From assembly GCA_017394885.1 (NCBI GenBank), contig JAFPWO010000026.1:1-58376 (forward strand): DNA of 58,376 bases, read 5' to 3'. Under the pieces are notes generated by a model. The model was given only the letters and a program-made list of their open reading frames with translations, was not told the origin of the DNA and searched no databases. Both the position numbers and the translations under genes were made by a program. Positions 40,313 through 48,170 of the stretch are shown here, in pieces (the first letter of the stretch is position 1; every line of letters begins with the position of its first letter). This DNA comes from Lachnospiraceae bacterium. GTDB lineage: Bacteria; Bacillota; Clostridia; Lachnospirales; Lachnospiraceae.

Positions 40313-41181
40313 TCACGCTGAATGATTACGCAAAAGAGCGTTTTGGGTGCAAGCTTTATAAGATCGCGCTGAACGGCGGGTTTACCTGTCCCGTGAGAGA
40401 CGGAACGCTGGACACGAAAGGCTGTATTTTCTGCTCGGCCGGCGGCAGCGGAGAGTTTGCGGAGGATGGCAGGCTCAGTATCACGGAGCAGATCGAGCGC
40501 GGGAAGGCGCGGGTCGCGAAAAAGATCCGCGGCGGGAAATATATCGCTTATTTCCAGGCTTACACAGGGACCTATGCGCCGGCGGAAAGGCTCCGGACGC
40601 TGTATGAGGAGGCCCTCAGCCACCCGGATGTTGCCGCGCTCTCCGTTGCCACTCGGCCGGACTGCCTGCCGAAAGACGTGCTTGATCTGCTGGAAGAATT
40701 GAATAAAGTGAAGCCTGTCTGGGTCGAACTGGGACTGCAGAGCATACATGAGAGGACGGCCCGGTACATCCGGCGCGGGTATCCGCTTTCGGTGTACGAC
40801 GAGGCGGTGCGTGCGCTGAAGAAAAGAGGGATCACGGTGATCACCCACCTCATCCTCGGCCTTCCGGGAGAGACAGCAGAAGATATGTGCGCCTCCGTCC
40901 GCTACGTCTGCGACGGAAGGACGGACGGGATCAAGCTGCAGCTGCTGCATATCCTGAAGGGGACGGATCTGGCCCGGGAGTATCAGGCGGGCAGGGTAAA
41001 CGTGCTCTCAGAAGATGAATATATCGATATTTTAAAGAAATGCATCCCGCTGATCCCGGATGACGTGGTGGTCCACCGCCTGACCGGCGACGGCGACAAA
41101 AAGCTTCTGATCGCGCCGCTGTGGAGCGCCGATAAGAAGAACGTGCTGAACCGCATCCGGAAAGAAGTGCCGGGACTTTAG
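40309..41181 (+). CDS. TIGR01212-family radical SAM protein (YhcC-like)
   Basis: A 290-residue radical SAM protein. The cluster cysteines are spaced widely as in this family: CPVRDGTLDTKGCIFCSAGG (first Cys followed by a CxxC pair after 12 residues). KYIAYFQAYTGTYAPAERLR, VWVELGLQSIHERTARYIRR and THLILGLPGETAEDM are family hallmarks. The substrate is unknown; E. coli YhcC is its namesake. It overlaps the nitrilase gene upstream, and its stop overlaps by four bases the converging ZIP transporter stop. Confidence 0.94.
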   Translation: MITLNDYAKERFGCKLYKIALNGGFTCPVRDGTLDTKGCIFCSAGGSGEFAEDGRLSITEQIERGKARVAKKIRGGKYIAYFQAYTGTYAPAERLRTLYEEALSHPDVAALSVATRPDCLPKDVLDLLEELNKVKPVWVELGLQSIHERTARYIRRGYPLSVYDEAVRALKKRGITVITHLILGLPGETAEDMCASVRYVCDGRTDGIKLQLLHILKGTDLAREYQAGRVNVLSEDEYIDILKKCIPLIPDDVVVHRLTGDGDKKLLIAPLWSADKKNVLNRIRKEVPGL

Positions 41182-41966
41182 CCGAGCGCCACGTCCAGCG
41201 CCATCATCAGGCTGAATCCGACGGCAAAGAAAATAACGCCGATGTTGGAGTGTTCGCCGGAAGACATCTCCGGGATCAGCTCCTCCACGACCACATACAG
41301 CATGGCGCCGGCGGCAAAGGAGAGAAGATAAGGCATCGCCGGGACCACCAGGCTCGCGATGAGGACCGTGATCCCGCCGAACAGCGGCTCCACCGCGCCG
41401 GAGAGGACGCCCAGACAGAAAGCCTTCGGTTTGCTTTTTCCTTCCGCGAAGAGCGGCATGGAGATGATCGCGCCTTCCGGAAAGTTCTGGATCGCGATGC
41501 CGAGTGCCAGCGCAAAAGCGCCTCCGGCGGTGATATTCGCCGAGGCGGAGAGCAGTCCGGCATAGACCACGCCGACCGCCATGCCTTCCGGGATGTTGTG
41601 CAGCGTCACGGCAAGGACCATCATCACGCTGCGGTTCAGCTTCGCATTCGGTCCTTCCGCCTGGTCCGCCCGATCGATGCTCCGGTGCAGATGCGGGATG
41701 ATATGGTCCAGCAGGAGCAGGAAGAGTATCCCCAGCCAGAAGCCGATAAAGGCCGGAAGAAAGGCCCAGCGTTCTTTCGCGGCCGACTGCTCGATGGCCG
41801 GAACGATCAGGCTCCAGATGGACGCCGCCACCATGACGCCGGCGGCAAAGCCGGTAAGCGCCCGCTGCATGCCGGCCCGCAGATCTTTTTTCAGGAAAAA
41901 TACGCACGCGGCGCCGGCTGCCGTGCCGAGAAAGGGGATGAGAAGGCCCCAGAATACGGTCTTCAT
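41178..41966 (-). CDS. ZIP-family metal transporter
   Basis: A 262-residue membrane protein with eight helices. The metal-transport motifs are HNIPEGMAVGV (helix IV) and QNFPEGAIISMPL (helix V), as in ZupT/GufA-like importers of Zn2+, Fe2+ or Mn2+. The short cytoplasmic loop with HIIPHLHRSIDRADQAEG contains histidines that could bind metal. Its start overlaps the HMA-domain gene stop by four bases, so metal chaperone and transporter are coupled. Direction of transport is normally into the cytoplasm. Confidence 0.93.
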   Translation of the reverse strand: MKTVFWGLLIPFLGTAAGAACVFFLKKDLRAGMQRALTGFAAGVMVAASIWSLIVPAIEQSAAKERWAFLPAFIGFWLGILFLLLLDHIIPHLHRSIDRADQAEGPNAKLNRSVMMVLAVTLHNIPEGMAVGVVYAGLLSASANITAGGAFALALGIAIQNFPEGAIISMPLFAEGKSKPKAFCLGVLSGAVEPLFGGITVLIASLVVPAMPYLLSFAAGAMLYVVVEELIPEMSSGEHSNIGVIFFAVGFSLMMALDVALG

Positions 41967-42217
41967 TTTCTTCCGAACAGGCCCTTCTTTTCATAGGGGG
42001 CCGATTCCGCGCCGAGAAAGACGTAGCCGGTCGCGTCGACCGCGGCTTTCAGGCGGTCCGTATCCACCGCTTCCTCTGTCAGGAAGGACGCCTCCTTTCT
42101 GCTCCGGGAAGCGGTTACTTTTTTTGCAGCCGGTACTGCCTTCCGGATCGCCTCGCAGACGTGCGCCTCGCACATCCCGCACATCATTCCGTCGATTTTC
42201 AAAACTGTTCTGATCAT
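41963..42217 (-). CDS. HMA-domain metal-binding protein
   Basis: An 84-residue cytoplasmic ferredoxin-like heavy-metal-associated domain with the metal-binding loop GMMCGMCEAHV (CxxC). It resembles copper/zinc chaperones such as CopZ, though the extra Cys (MxCxxC preceded by Met, followed by VCEA) may alter metal preference. The ATG at 42217 follows AGGATAAAAAC and gives the standard domain start. An in-frame ATG at 42271, which overlaps the hydrolase stop as ATGA and has GGAG upstream, would add 18 residues and cannot be ruled out. It is coupled to the ZIP gene. Confidence 0.9.
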   Translation of the reverse strand: MIRTVLKIDGMMCGMCEAHVCEAIRKAVPAAKKVTASRSRKEASFLTEEAVDTDRLKAAVDATGYVFLGAESAPYEKKGLFGRK

Positions 42218-42267
42218 GTTTTTATCCTCTTTTTCCTGCGCGTGGGAAGCTTTTTCTGCCGTGGCCG

Positions 42268-43032
42268 TCATGGCAGCTCCATGAATTCATCGATGGCTTT
42301 AAGCACCGGGGCGGTATATTTCTCCCCGCCGAACAGCCATTGCTCGTGCTGCATGTCGAACGCACGGATTTCCGGATCGCGGAAATACTTTTTATAACGG
42401 TTCAGATACTTCTCCCCCATCTTTTTCGCATAGATGAAATGCACTTTCGTGTTCTCCACATGGATATCGTCGTGAAGCCAGGTGAGAAGATCGGTATAGT
42501 ACTCGCTTTTAATGGATTCGGGGCTGAACCGGGAAAAGCATCCGATGAACTTTTCAGCCGTTTCGTCATCCATTTCAAAGGCCGCTTTCAGCTTCTCTTT
42601 GCTTTTGGCCTTCTTCTTTTCGCTTCTGGTGAAGCCTGTCAGCAGCGGCACCACCAGCTTCGACTGCAGCCAGGCGGAAAGCTTCCCGCTCTGGTCCAGG
42701 TCCGGGCTTCCGAAGATCCCGTGATCCATATGGATCTTTTCCCGTTGGATCAGCTGCCCGACGAAGCTGCTTCCCAGAGAAGAGCCGAGCGCGCCGTCTA
42801 TTCTGCCGCCAAATTGTTCGCAGATATATTCTTCGATCTTTTCCGTGACCGTGATCATATCCGGAAAGACAGAGCCGCTCCCGTCAAAGCCGTCATAGTT
42901 GACGCAGATCAGGTGGTATTTTTCACCGAGCCGTTCCAGTACGGCGGCGAAATTTGTCTGATAATCGCAGGCCGTTCCCGGCAGCAGCATCAGCGTCTTT
43001 CCGTTCCTGTTTCCTATCTCATCAAACTGCAT
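42268..43032 (-). CDS. Alpha/beta hydrolase
   Basis: A 254-residue cytoplasmic protein with an alpha/beta hydrolase fold: LMLLPGTACDYQTNF (oxyanion loop), nucleophile elbow GSSLGSSFV, a cap region rich in Lys and Glu (TRSEKKKAKSKEKLKAAFEM), and a late His in MQHEQWLFGG. It is the first gene of a three-gene operon with the HMA protein and ZIP transporter, behind a promoter with a strong dyad operator. Its role in a metal operon is unclear; it might release metal from a siderophore-like or peptide chelator, but this is speculation. Confidence 0.85.
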   Translation of the reverse strand: MQFDEIGNRNGKTLMLLPGTACDYQTNFAAVLERLGEKYHLICVNYDGFDGSGSVFPDMITVTEKIEEYICEQFGGRIDGALGSSLGSSFVGQLIQREKIHMDHGIFGSPDLDQSGKLSAWLQSKLVVPLLTGFTRSEKKKAKSKEKLKAAFEMDDETAEKFIGCFSRFSPESIKSEYYTDLLTWLHDDIHVENTKVHFIYAKKMGEKYLNRYKKYFRDPEIRAFDMQHEQWLFGGEKYTAPVLKAIDEFMELP

Positions 43033-43118
43033 AGGACACGCTCCCCGTAGACATAGTACTTTCCGTCCCTTGCCGTTTCCTCCGCTTAATCTGCGGATGT
43101 GCAGAGACTTGTATGATG

Positions 43119-43172
43119 GTTAGCTGTTGCTAACGGCAGTGCCATTATAACTTCACGGCCCGGAAATAGCAA
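43119..43172 (-). promoter_or_regulatory. Promoter and dyad operator of the hydrolase-HMA-ZIP operon
   Basis: On the minus strand TTGCTA (43167-43172) and TATAAT (43144-43149) are 17 bases apart. GTTAGC (43119-43124) and GCTAAC (43129-43134) form a perfect 6-bp dyad with a 4-base spacer, just downstream of the -10. Its placement fits a repressor; a metal-responsive repressor is likely given the genes. Confidence 0.72.
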
Positions 43173-43279
43173 GATTTTACGCAAAAAAAGAGGATGGCAG
43201 GGGGCTTTTGGGATGATTGGCCAAAGAAAGAACGCGAAGCACAAGGTGCTCCGCGTTCCTTTGAAGTTGTCCTCTCATT

Positions 43280-44242
43280 CTATTTGTGTGATGTTTCCTG
43301 ATAAGCCGCGGGCCGGACAAGGTGATGCTCACTGCCATCCGGATCGCTCTCTCTCTTCAAAATTGCCAGAACTAATGTCCCGAGTCCCAATATGATCCCT
43401 GCGGTAAAATAGATGGGCTTCTCCGCAGCCATGCCAAGATAGTTCAGCGCCGCGATACAGAAGCCGTACATGGCCAGCCAGTAGATCAGGACCGGGACAT
43501 CCCACTCCGCCGGTTTTTGGATCCGCAGTCTATTCTTACCGGCAGCCCGGACGATGGCGATAAACACGGTGATCCACAGGACTACAAACGCGATGCATGC
43601 GAACCATTCGTCGGTGATACTGTTCAGCAGGAGAGCGAGGCTGCTGGCCGCGCCGACAAAGGCTACGCCGGCAAATCCGATCCCGATGGCGGCCAGGAGC
43701 TGTTTCCGCCAGGGCAGCTGCTCCCGCTTTTTCTCCGTCCGCAGGCTGATGTAGATCATGGCAGGCGTCTCAAACATATATCCCAGGAAGTTCACCCAGA
43801 TGACGCTCATGAACATGTGATGGGTGATCTCCGGCGTGATCTCGCGGCCGTCCCAGACCCAGAAGCCGCCGTTTAAGCGGATCGCCGCCACGTCCAGCAG
43901 GAGATCCATCGTCACGATCAGCCAGCCGCCGATGAGCGCCGTCATGAGAGGAGACCGCTTCAGTTTCCGGGCGATCCGGAGAGCATAGACCGTCAGGCCG
44001 CCCCACATCAGCCCGCCGAAGAACGGGAACTGGTAGGGCTTAAACCCGATGGAGATAAAGAAGTCCTGGCTGTAGTGGTAGATATCGGTCACGCGGACCG
44101 CCAAAAGCTCCAGCGCAAACCCGGCGACGGCAGCGGATACGAACAGCCAGAACTCATTCCAGCTTTTCTTCCGAATGATGTCGATCAGGAACAGGAGCGT
44201 GATCGCATAGCATAGTATTTCAAAGCCGTTGATCCAGTTCAT
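43280..44242 (-). CDS. Polytopic membrane protein of unknown function
   Basis: A 320-residue protein with about eight hydrophobic helices, for example ILCYAITLLFLIDIIRKKSW, LMTALIGGWLIVTMDLLLDV and CIAFVVLWITVFIAIVRAAG. The cytoplasmic ends are basic. The N-terminal half (GFALELLAVRVTDIYHYSQD, FFGGLMWGGLTVYALRIARK, WVNFLGYMFETPAMIYISLR) is reminiscent of the carotenoid-biosynthesis membrane family DUF422, but no carotenoid genes are near, so this is a weak call. The ATG at 44242 follows GAGGG; the zinc-ribbon gene stop lies eight bases before it, so the two form an operon. Confidence 0.72.
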   Translation of the reverse strand: MNWINGFEILCYAITLLFLIDIIRKKSWNEFWLFVSAAVAGFALELLAVRVTDIYHYSQDFFISIGFKPYQFPFFGGLMWGGLTVYALRIARKLKRSPLMTALIGGWLIVTMDLLLDVAAIRLNGGFWVWDGREITPEITHHMFMSVIWVNFLGYMFETPAMIYISLRTEKKREQLPWRKQLLAAIGIGFAGVAFVGAASSLALLLNSITDEWFACIAFVVLWITVFIAIVRAAGKNRLRIQKPAEWDVPVLIYWLAMYGFCIAALNYLGMAAEKPIYFTAGIILGLGTLVLAILKRESDPDGSEHHLVRPAAYQETSHK

Positions 44243-44250
44243 AGCGGCCC

Positions 44251-44448
44251 TCAATCGTCAAAGATCGCATCCATCGTTTCCATCTCATCCACCCAGGAAG
44301 GATCATACTTGGCCCCTTTCATCGGGGTGCCGCAGTTCGGGCAGGTGACATAAGGCTTGTCAGCGCGGTAACCGCAGGCTGAGCATTCGAACTCATCCTT
44401 GCGGGAAATATGGGTGTGACGGATCCAGTGAGCGTGTTTCTTCTTCAT
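44251..44448 (-). CDS. Small zinc-ribbon protein
   Basis: A 65-residue cytoplasmic protein with two CxxC knuckles, CSAC and CPNC, 15 residues apart, and the characteristic frame HAHWIRHTHISRKDEFECSA and SWVDEMETMDAIFDD. Proteins of exactly this layout are common in Clostridia genomes and their phages, with no assigned function. The ATG at 44448 gives the family start (MKKKHAHW). The ribosome binding site is poor (TGAGAC). The next gene follows directly. Confidence 0.85.
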   Translation of the reverse strand: MKKKHAHWIRHTHISRKDEFECSACGYRADKPYVTCPNCGTPMKGAKYDPSWVDEMETMDAIFDD

Positions 44449-44494
44449 TTTTGTCTCATTATACGTTTTATCAGCCAAGGCAGGTCTTTGTAAT

Positions 44495-44523
44495 AATATA
44501 GCCGGGTCCGCGCCGGACTTCAA
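44495..44523 (-). promoter_or_regulatory. Promoter of the zinc-ribbon/membrane protein operon
   Basis: On the minus strand TTGAAG (44518-44523) and TATATT (44495-44500) with 17 bases between, about 45 bases before the zinc-ribbon start. In 44524-44736 I see only a hairpin (GTGCAG 44665-44670 / CTGCAC 44686-44691) and a TACAAT at 44606 that may serve the next sigma gene. Confidence 0.55.
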
Positions 44524-44736
44524 CATCTTTCTGTGGAGACAGCCGGGGACGGATAAGAACGCCTGCCTGCGAAAAATCCATGGCATGATCCTCGCATAAG
44601 GGGTACAATGATCGGTACACGGAACAGGGATGGAAGCAGGTGCGCATTATCGTTCCGAAAAACAGTGCAGATTTTTTGCAGCCCCCTGCACGAAAACCCT
44701 CTCTCTCGGACGTATTACAGGTGAAAGGAGGCGGTT

Positions 44737-45219
44737 ATGACAACATTCGGCAGCGAAAACACAGAGCGGATCATCAGGCAGTATTCAGACATGATCTACC
44801 GGATCGCTGTCCATAACTGCCAAAGCCCGGCGGATGCGGAGGATATCCTGCAGGACGTGTTCGTCGAGCTGCTGACGAAATGTCCGTGCCGGGATGACCC
44901 GGAACATCTCAAGGCATGGCTGATCCGCGTAACGGTAAATAAGTGCAAAAGCCTGCACCGGCTCGCATGGCGCAGAAAAAATGTATCTCTGGACGAATGC
45001 CCTGACCTGGTCCAGCCGGAAGATGCGGGCGTGATGGAAGAGATCCGGCAGCTGCCGGAGAACATGTGCAATATTATTTACCTGTATTACTACGAGGATT
45101 ACACTATCGCGGAGATCGCGGAGATCCTGGGGAAAAATCAGAACACAGTCAGCTCGACGCTTCAGCGTGCGCGCAGAAAGCTGAGAGACTTGCTTGAGGA
45201 GGGGGATGCAAATGCATAA
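44737..45219 (+). CDS. ECF-family RNA polymerase sigma factor
   Basis: A 160-residue protein. Region 2 reads IIRQYSDMIYRIAVHNCQSP with the core-binding AEDILQDVFVELL; region 4 reads LPENMCNIIYLYYYEDYTIA with the helix-turn-helix EIAEILGKNQNTVSSTLQRA. AAAGGAGG lies eight bases before the ATG. The downstream membrane gene starts inside its last codons (8-base overlap), the usual sigma/anti-sigma coupling. Third such pair in this window. Confidence 0.93.
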   Translation: MTTFGSENTERIIRQYSDMIYRIAVHNCQSPADAEDILQDVFVELLTKCPCRDDPEHLKAWLIRVTVNKCKSLHRLAWRRKNVSLDECPDLVQPEDAGVMEEIRQLPENMCNIIYLYYYEDYTIAEIAEILGKNQNTVSSTLQRARRKLRDLLEEGDANA

Positions 45220-46189
45220 CAACAGGTACACACAGGCGGCAGACGGGATCAAGGCGCCCGAAAGCGCCGTTGAAAAAGCGCTGGAAACAGCGAGAGTTTA
45301 TGAGGCGGAGAAGCTAAGCCGTTCTGCAGCAGATGCCAGGCCCGCAAAGCGGGACGTGAGCAAAAGAAAGGTCTTCCGCTATGCGGCCGCGGCCGTGCTT
45401 GCGCTCGCGATACTGCTCGGCGCGGTTATCGGCCCCGGTCTGTTCGGCGGAAAAGCCGGCTTGGCGTTTACAGTGACAGTACACGCGGCCGAACTGACGA
45501 AGGACAGCCCGGTATACGTCGAAGCCGGCAAGAGCAGCATGAACATTGTCGGCAGGGGCGACAGCGGCAAAGGCAGCGTGCCTGGTCCCGGGGGAACTGA
45601 GTACTACGTTTCGCTTCCCTTCGCGGTGGAAGGCGAGAACGTGGCCGGTGTGACGTATTCAACGGATAAGGACCTGATCGCCGTGATTTGCTCGAAGGAT
45701 AACGACCCGGTGACCGCGGGAGATAAGGCCGGAGAGGGCTTTGATTCCCTTTTTGATCAGTATTATGTAAACCAGGCAGAAAAGGCCGCCGAAGGCAGCA
45801 GCAAAGAGGAGATCAGGAGCGGCCTCCTGAGCCGGAAATATTCCGCCGTCACGTTCGACGCCGGCAAGGGTGCGCCTTCCATGGCCCTTGTGGGCTCGAG
45901 CAGTAAAGCTGTTTCCGAATTCTACGAGCAGGACGATAAAGAGGTATCTTCGCCGTCCGGCGATCTGCTGGAAAAGCGCGCGGCGCGCTTTACCGAGAAG
46001 ATCGGCAATGTCATTCACTGCGACGTCAGATTTATTGACGGCAGCGAGCAGCGGATCGATATCCGGCTGAGCTTCGCCGTCATGCAGGCAAGCAGCGCCG
46101 ATCCCGAAGCTTTCGCGGGCCTTACTGCCGAAGAGAAAGCAATGAAAGACTATACCGGTATATTCGTTGCGTATACCATCGTCGGATAA
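45212..46189 (+). CDS. Anti-sigma-like membrane protein (DUF4179-like layout)
   Basis: A 325-residue protein: cytoplasmic N-terminus of about 60 residues rich in Lys and Glu (ESAVEKALETARVYEAEKLS), one transmembrane helix at about 63-82 (VFRYAAAAVLALAILLGAVI), and an extracytoplasmic beta-rich domain (LAFTVTVHAAELTKDSPVYV onward). The architecture is that of anti-sigma partners in Clostridia, though no zinc-finger motif is present. The ATG at 45212 is chosen because AGGAGG lies nine bases upstream; an ATG at 45206 is only three bases away. It overlaps the sigma gene. Confidence 0.78.
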   Translation: MHNNRYTQAADGIKAPESAVEKALETARVYEAEKLSRSAADARPAKRDVSKRKVFRYAAAAVLALAILLGAVIGPGLFGGKAGLAFTVTVHAAELTKDSPVYVEAGKSSMNIVGRGDSGKGSVPGPGGTEYYVSLPFAVEGENVAGVTYSTDKDLIAVICSKDNDPVTAGDKAGEGFDSLFDQYYVNQAEKAAEGSSKEEIRSGLLSRKYSAVTFDAGKGAPSMALVGSSSKAVSEFYEQDDKEVSSPSGDLLEKRAARFTEKIGNVIHCDVRFIDGSEQRIDIRLSFAVMQASSADPEAFAGLTAEEKAMKDYTGIFVAYTIVG

Positions 46190-46218
46190 AGAAAAAGAGA
46201 TACTATGACGAAGTGAGG

Positions 46219-46263
46219 GCTCCGGATCCTGCAATGCAGTTTACGCAAAGCACGATCCGGAGC
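46219..46263. repeat. 10-bp perfect inverted repeat with 25-nt loop
   Basis: GCTCCGGATC (46219-46228) and GATCCGGAGC (46254-46263). No T-tract follows; function unknown. Confidence 0.6.
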
Positions 46264-46297
46264 AAACGGAACAGACCTCCCCAAAGAGCAGAAAACA

Positions 46298-46331
46298 AGC
46301 CGGGAACTGATGTATATGTCAGTCCCCGGCT
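46298..46331 (+). terminator. Terminator after the third sigma/anti-sigma pair
   Basis: AGCCGGGAACTGA (46298-46310) pairs with TCAGTCCCCGGCT (46319-46331, one mismatch), followed by ATTTAAT. The same GCCGGG..ACTGA/TCAGTCCCCGGC core occurs in the terminator at 21661-21687. Confidence 0.65.
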
Positions 46332-46454
46332 ATTTAATGACGGAAGTACAACAGTGAGCGTTGTAATCAGAGATACGAGGATGTCGGTCTGTGAGCTGCA
46401 GACGTAGGCGGCAGGGTTTTTAGATCAACTAAAATTTAACGTATTATTTTACTT

Positions 46455-46499
46455 ATATTAAAATTTTTAGTTGAAATAAAAATGAAAACATGCTATCTT
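46455..46499 (+). promoter_or_regulatory. Promoter of the EamA gene with an upstream ATATTAAAA box
   Basis: TTGAAA (46471-46476) and TATCTT (46494-46499) are 17 bases apart. ATATTAAAA (46455-46463) ends seven bases before the -35, and it lies within an A/T-rich inverted repeat (TCAACTAAAA .. TTTTTAGTTGA). The same box and spacing recur before the XRE-cupin gene. Confidence 0.68.
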
Positions 46500-46529
46500 T
46501 AGCTAAGATCAACGGAGAGGGATGATGTT

Positions 46530-47414
46530 TTGGAAAAGAAGGGAATCTCGTGTGTGATGCTTTCGGCTTTGCTGTTCGGCTTAATGCCGATTACAGCAAA
46601 AGCCTGCTATGCACGTGGCGTAGCACCGCTTTTCCTGACTTTTCTGCGCTTTTTCCTGGCCCTTCCACTGTTGTGGTTTTTTGACAGACACAGTGGGAAA
46701 AAGATTGCTGCCAAAATTGGTGTAATTGATGCAGGGAAGATTCTGTTTCTATCTCTGATGCTGGGGATTACAGCGGCATTAAATTTTCTGGCTTATGATT
46801 ATATCCCCTCATCTCTTGCCATGACGCTGCATTTTATCTATCCGGTCGTGGTTTTGGTCGTCTGCTGGCTGATCTACCGGGAAAAGCTGAACGGCAGGCA
46901 AGTGCTTTGCTGCGTCCTTTGTATGGCAGGGATCCTTGCGTTTTACTCGCGCACGGGAGCGGTCGATCTGAGGGGGATCCTGTTTGCTGCTTTATCCGGT
47001 GTCACCTACGGAATATATATCACCTATCTGTCTCGCTCTGGGCTGCAGCAAAAGACAAGGCCATTTCAGCTGATGTTTATGGTTCAGGCGGTCAGCAGTA
47101 TAATCGTGCTGGTGCTAACCTTGATCAGAAATGAACTGAGCGTGAATGTGGATGCCGTGGCTTGGCTTCTATCCGCACTGTTTGCCTTCGGTGTGACTGC
47201 CGCGACCTGGCTTTTTATGCTGGGGACAAAGTACTGCGGACCGCAAACTGCGGCATTGCTCAGCACCTTAGAACCGGTCGTTTCCATTCTGATCGGCGTC
47301 TTTATTCTGCGTGAACAGCTGACTGGCAGGCATGTGGCAGGCATCGTCTGCATATTGCTGGCGACAGTGCTGACGGTCTTGAAAAAAAGTGAAGTGAAAA
47401 CGGCAAAAGAATAG
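46530..47414 (+). CDS. EamA/DMT-superfamily permease
   Basis: A 294-residue transporter with ten helices in two EamA repeats: first repeat MLSALLFGLMPITAKACYAR to CVLCMAGILAFYSRTG, second repeat FAALSGVTYGIYITYLSRSG to GIVCILLATVLTVLKK. LEPVVSILIGVFILREQLTG is the typical end of the second repeat. It probably exports or imports a small metabolite; it is the first gene of the A/T-rich catabolic island and so may handle its substrate or product. The start is a TTG at 46530 with GGAGAGGG eight bases upstream; the ATGs just before it are out of frame. Confidence 0.9.
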   Translation: MEKKGISCVMLSALLFGLMPITAKACYARGVAPLFLTFLRFFLALPLLWFFDRHSGKKIAAKIGVIDAGKILFLSLMLGITAALNFLAYDYIPSSLAMTLHFIYPVVVLVVCWLIYREKLNGRQVLCCVLCMAGILAFYSRTGAVDLRGILFAALSGVTYGIYITYLSRSGLQQKTRPFQLMFMVQAVSSIIVLVLTLIRNELSVNVDAVAWLLSALFAFGVTAATWLFMLGTKYCGPQTAALLSTLEPVVSILIGVFILREQLTGRHVAGIVCILLATVLTVLKKSEVKTAKE

Positions 47415-47480
47415 CGCTAAGTTTGAGTTTTATTTCACGCCATTTCTTTTGTACTAAAAAAACATCAAAAAATTTTACAA

Positions 47481-47524
47481 ATATTAAAATTAGCATTGAC
47501 AAAAAGATAAACCGCTGTTATCTT
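47481..47524 (+). promoter_or_regulatory. Promoter of the XRE-cupin regulator with an ATATTAAAA box
   Basis: TTGACA (47496-47501) and TATCTT (47519-47524) are 17 bases apart. ATATTAAAA (47481-47489) ends six bases before the -35. Confidence 0.7.
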
Positions 47525-47549
47525 GTAGTCAGAAGAGAAGGGAAGACAA

Positions 47550-48089
47550 ATGAAGACATTAGGCGCGAGATTAAAAGCCATCCGTGAAGAGAAGGAATAT
47601 ACCTTGAAGCAGGTTTCTGAAAAATCAGGCCTTTCCATCGGCTTTATCAGTCAGGTGGAAAGGGATCAGACGGACCCTTCTCTTTCCTCATTAAAAAAAA
47701 TGGCGGAAGCGCTTGATGTAAAGCTTGGCTCATTGTTTGAACAGGAAGAAGCTGCTCACGAAGTCGTAAAACGAGGTGAAGGCCGCTTTCTGAAAATCGA
47801 TTCCAAAGTCACCTGTGAGCTTCTTGCTTCGACACCGGGCAAGATCATGGAATCGATGTTCAAAATGGTCGAACCGGGGGGAGAAAGTGGACTGGTTGAT
47901 CCTCACGCAGGAGAAGAGTTTATTCTTGTACAGGAAGGGTCTTTACATGTGATGATTGGCAGCAACCACTATGACCTGCACCCCGGAGACAGTGTTTATT
48001 TCGAAGGAAACCAGCCTCATGCGTGGAGCAACAAAGGGGATAAGACTTGTGTTGTACTGTGGGTTATGACACCACCGAGCTACAGCTGA
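47550..48089 (+). CDS. XRE-cupin transcriptional regulator
   Basis: A 179-residue regulator: an N-terminal Cro/CI-type helix-turn-helix (LKQVSEKSGLSIGFISQVER with DQTDPSLSSLKKMAEALDVK) and a C-terminal cupin barrel (about 105-175; PHAGEEFILVQEGSLHVMIG and FEGNQPHAWSNKGDKTCVVL). This is the PuuR/HipB-like layout of local catabolic regulators, in which a small substrate or metal binds the cupin. AGAAGGGAAG precedes the ATG. It lies between the EamA gene and the M20/TRAP operon and is the best candidate to bind the ATATTAAAA boxes upstream of all three units. Confidence 0.93.
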   Translation: MKTLGARLKAIREEKEYTLKQVSEKSGLSIGFISQVERDQTDPSLSSLKKMAEALDVKLGSLFEQEEAAHEVVKRGEGRFLKIDSKVTCELLASTPGKIMESMFKMVEPGGESGLVDPHAGEEFILVQEGSLHVMIGSNHYDLHPGDSVYFEGNQPHAWSNKGDKTCVVLWVMTPPSYS

Positions 48090-48128
48090 CCACAGCTGTT
48101 TCTCTTTTTTTACCTTTTTGTTTTAGAA

Positions 48129-48137
48129 ATATTAAAA
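48129..48137 (+). promoter_or_regulatory. ATATTAAAA box before the M20-TRAP-aldehyde dehydrogenase operon
   Basis: The same nonamer as at 46455 and 47481, about 33 bases before the ATG at 48171 and within an A/T-rich dyad (ATTAAAAAGTTTTAAAAAT). Here it lies where a promoter should be, so binding could repress. No clear -35/-10 pair is visible. Confidence 0.5.
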
Positions 48138-48170
48138 AGTTTTAAAAATACTTAATAACGGAGGCGAAAA

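Noticed and set aside
43280..44242. Carotenoid biosynthesis enzyme
   Set aside because: Only a loose resemblance to DUF422 helices; no phytoene or carotenoid genes in the window, so it is listed as an unknown membrane protein.
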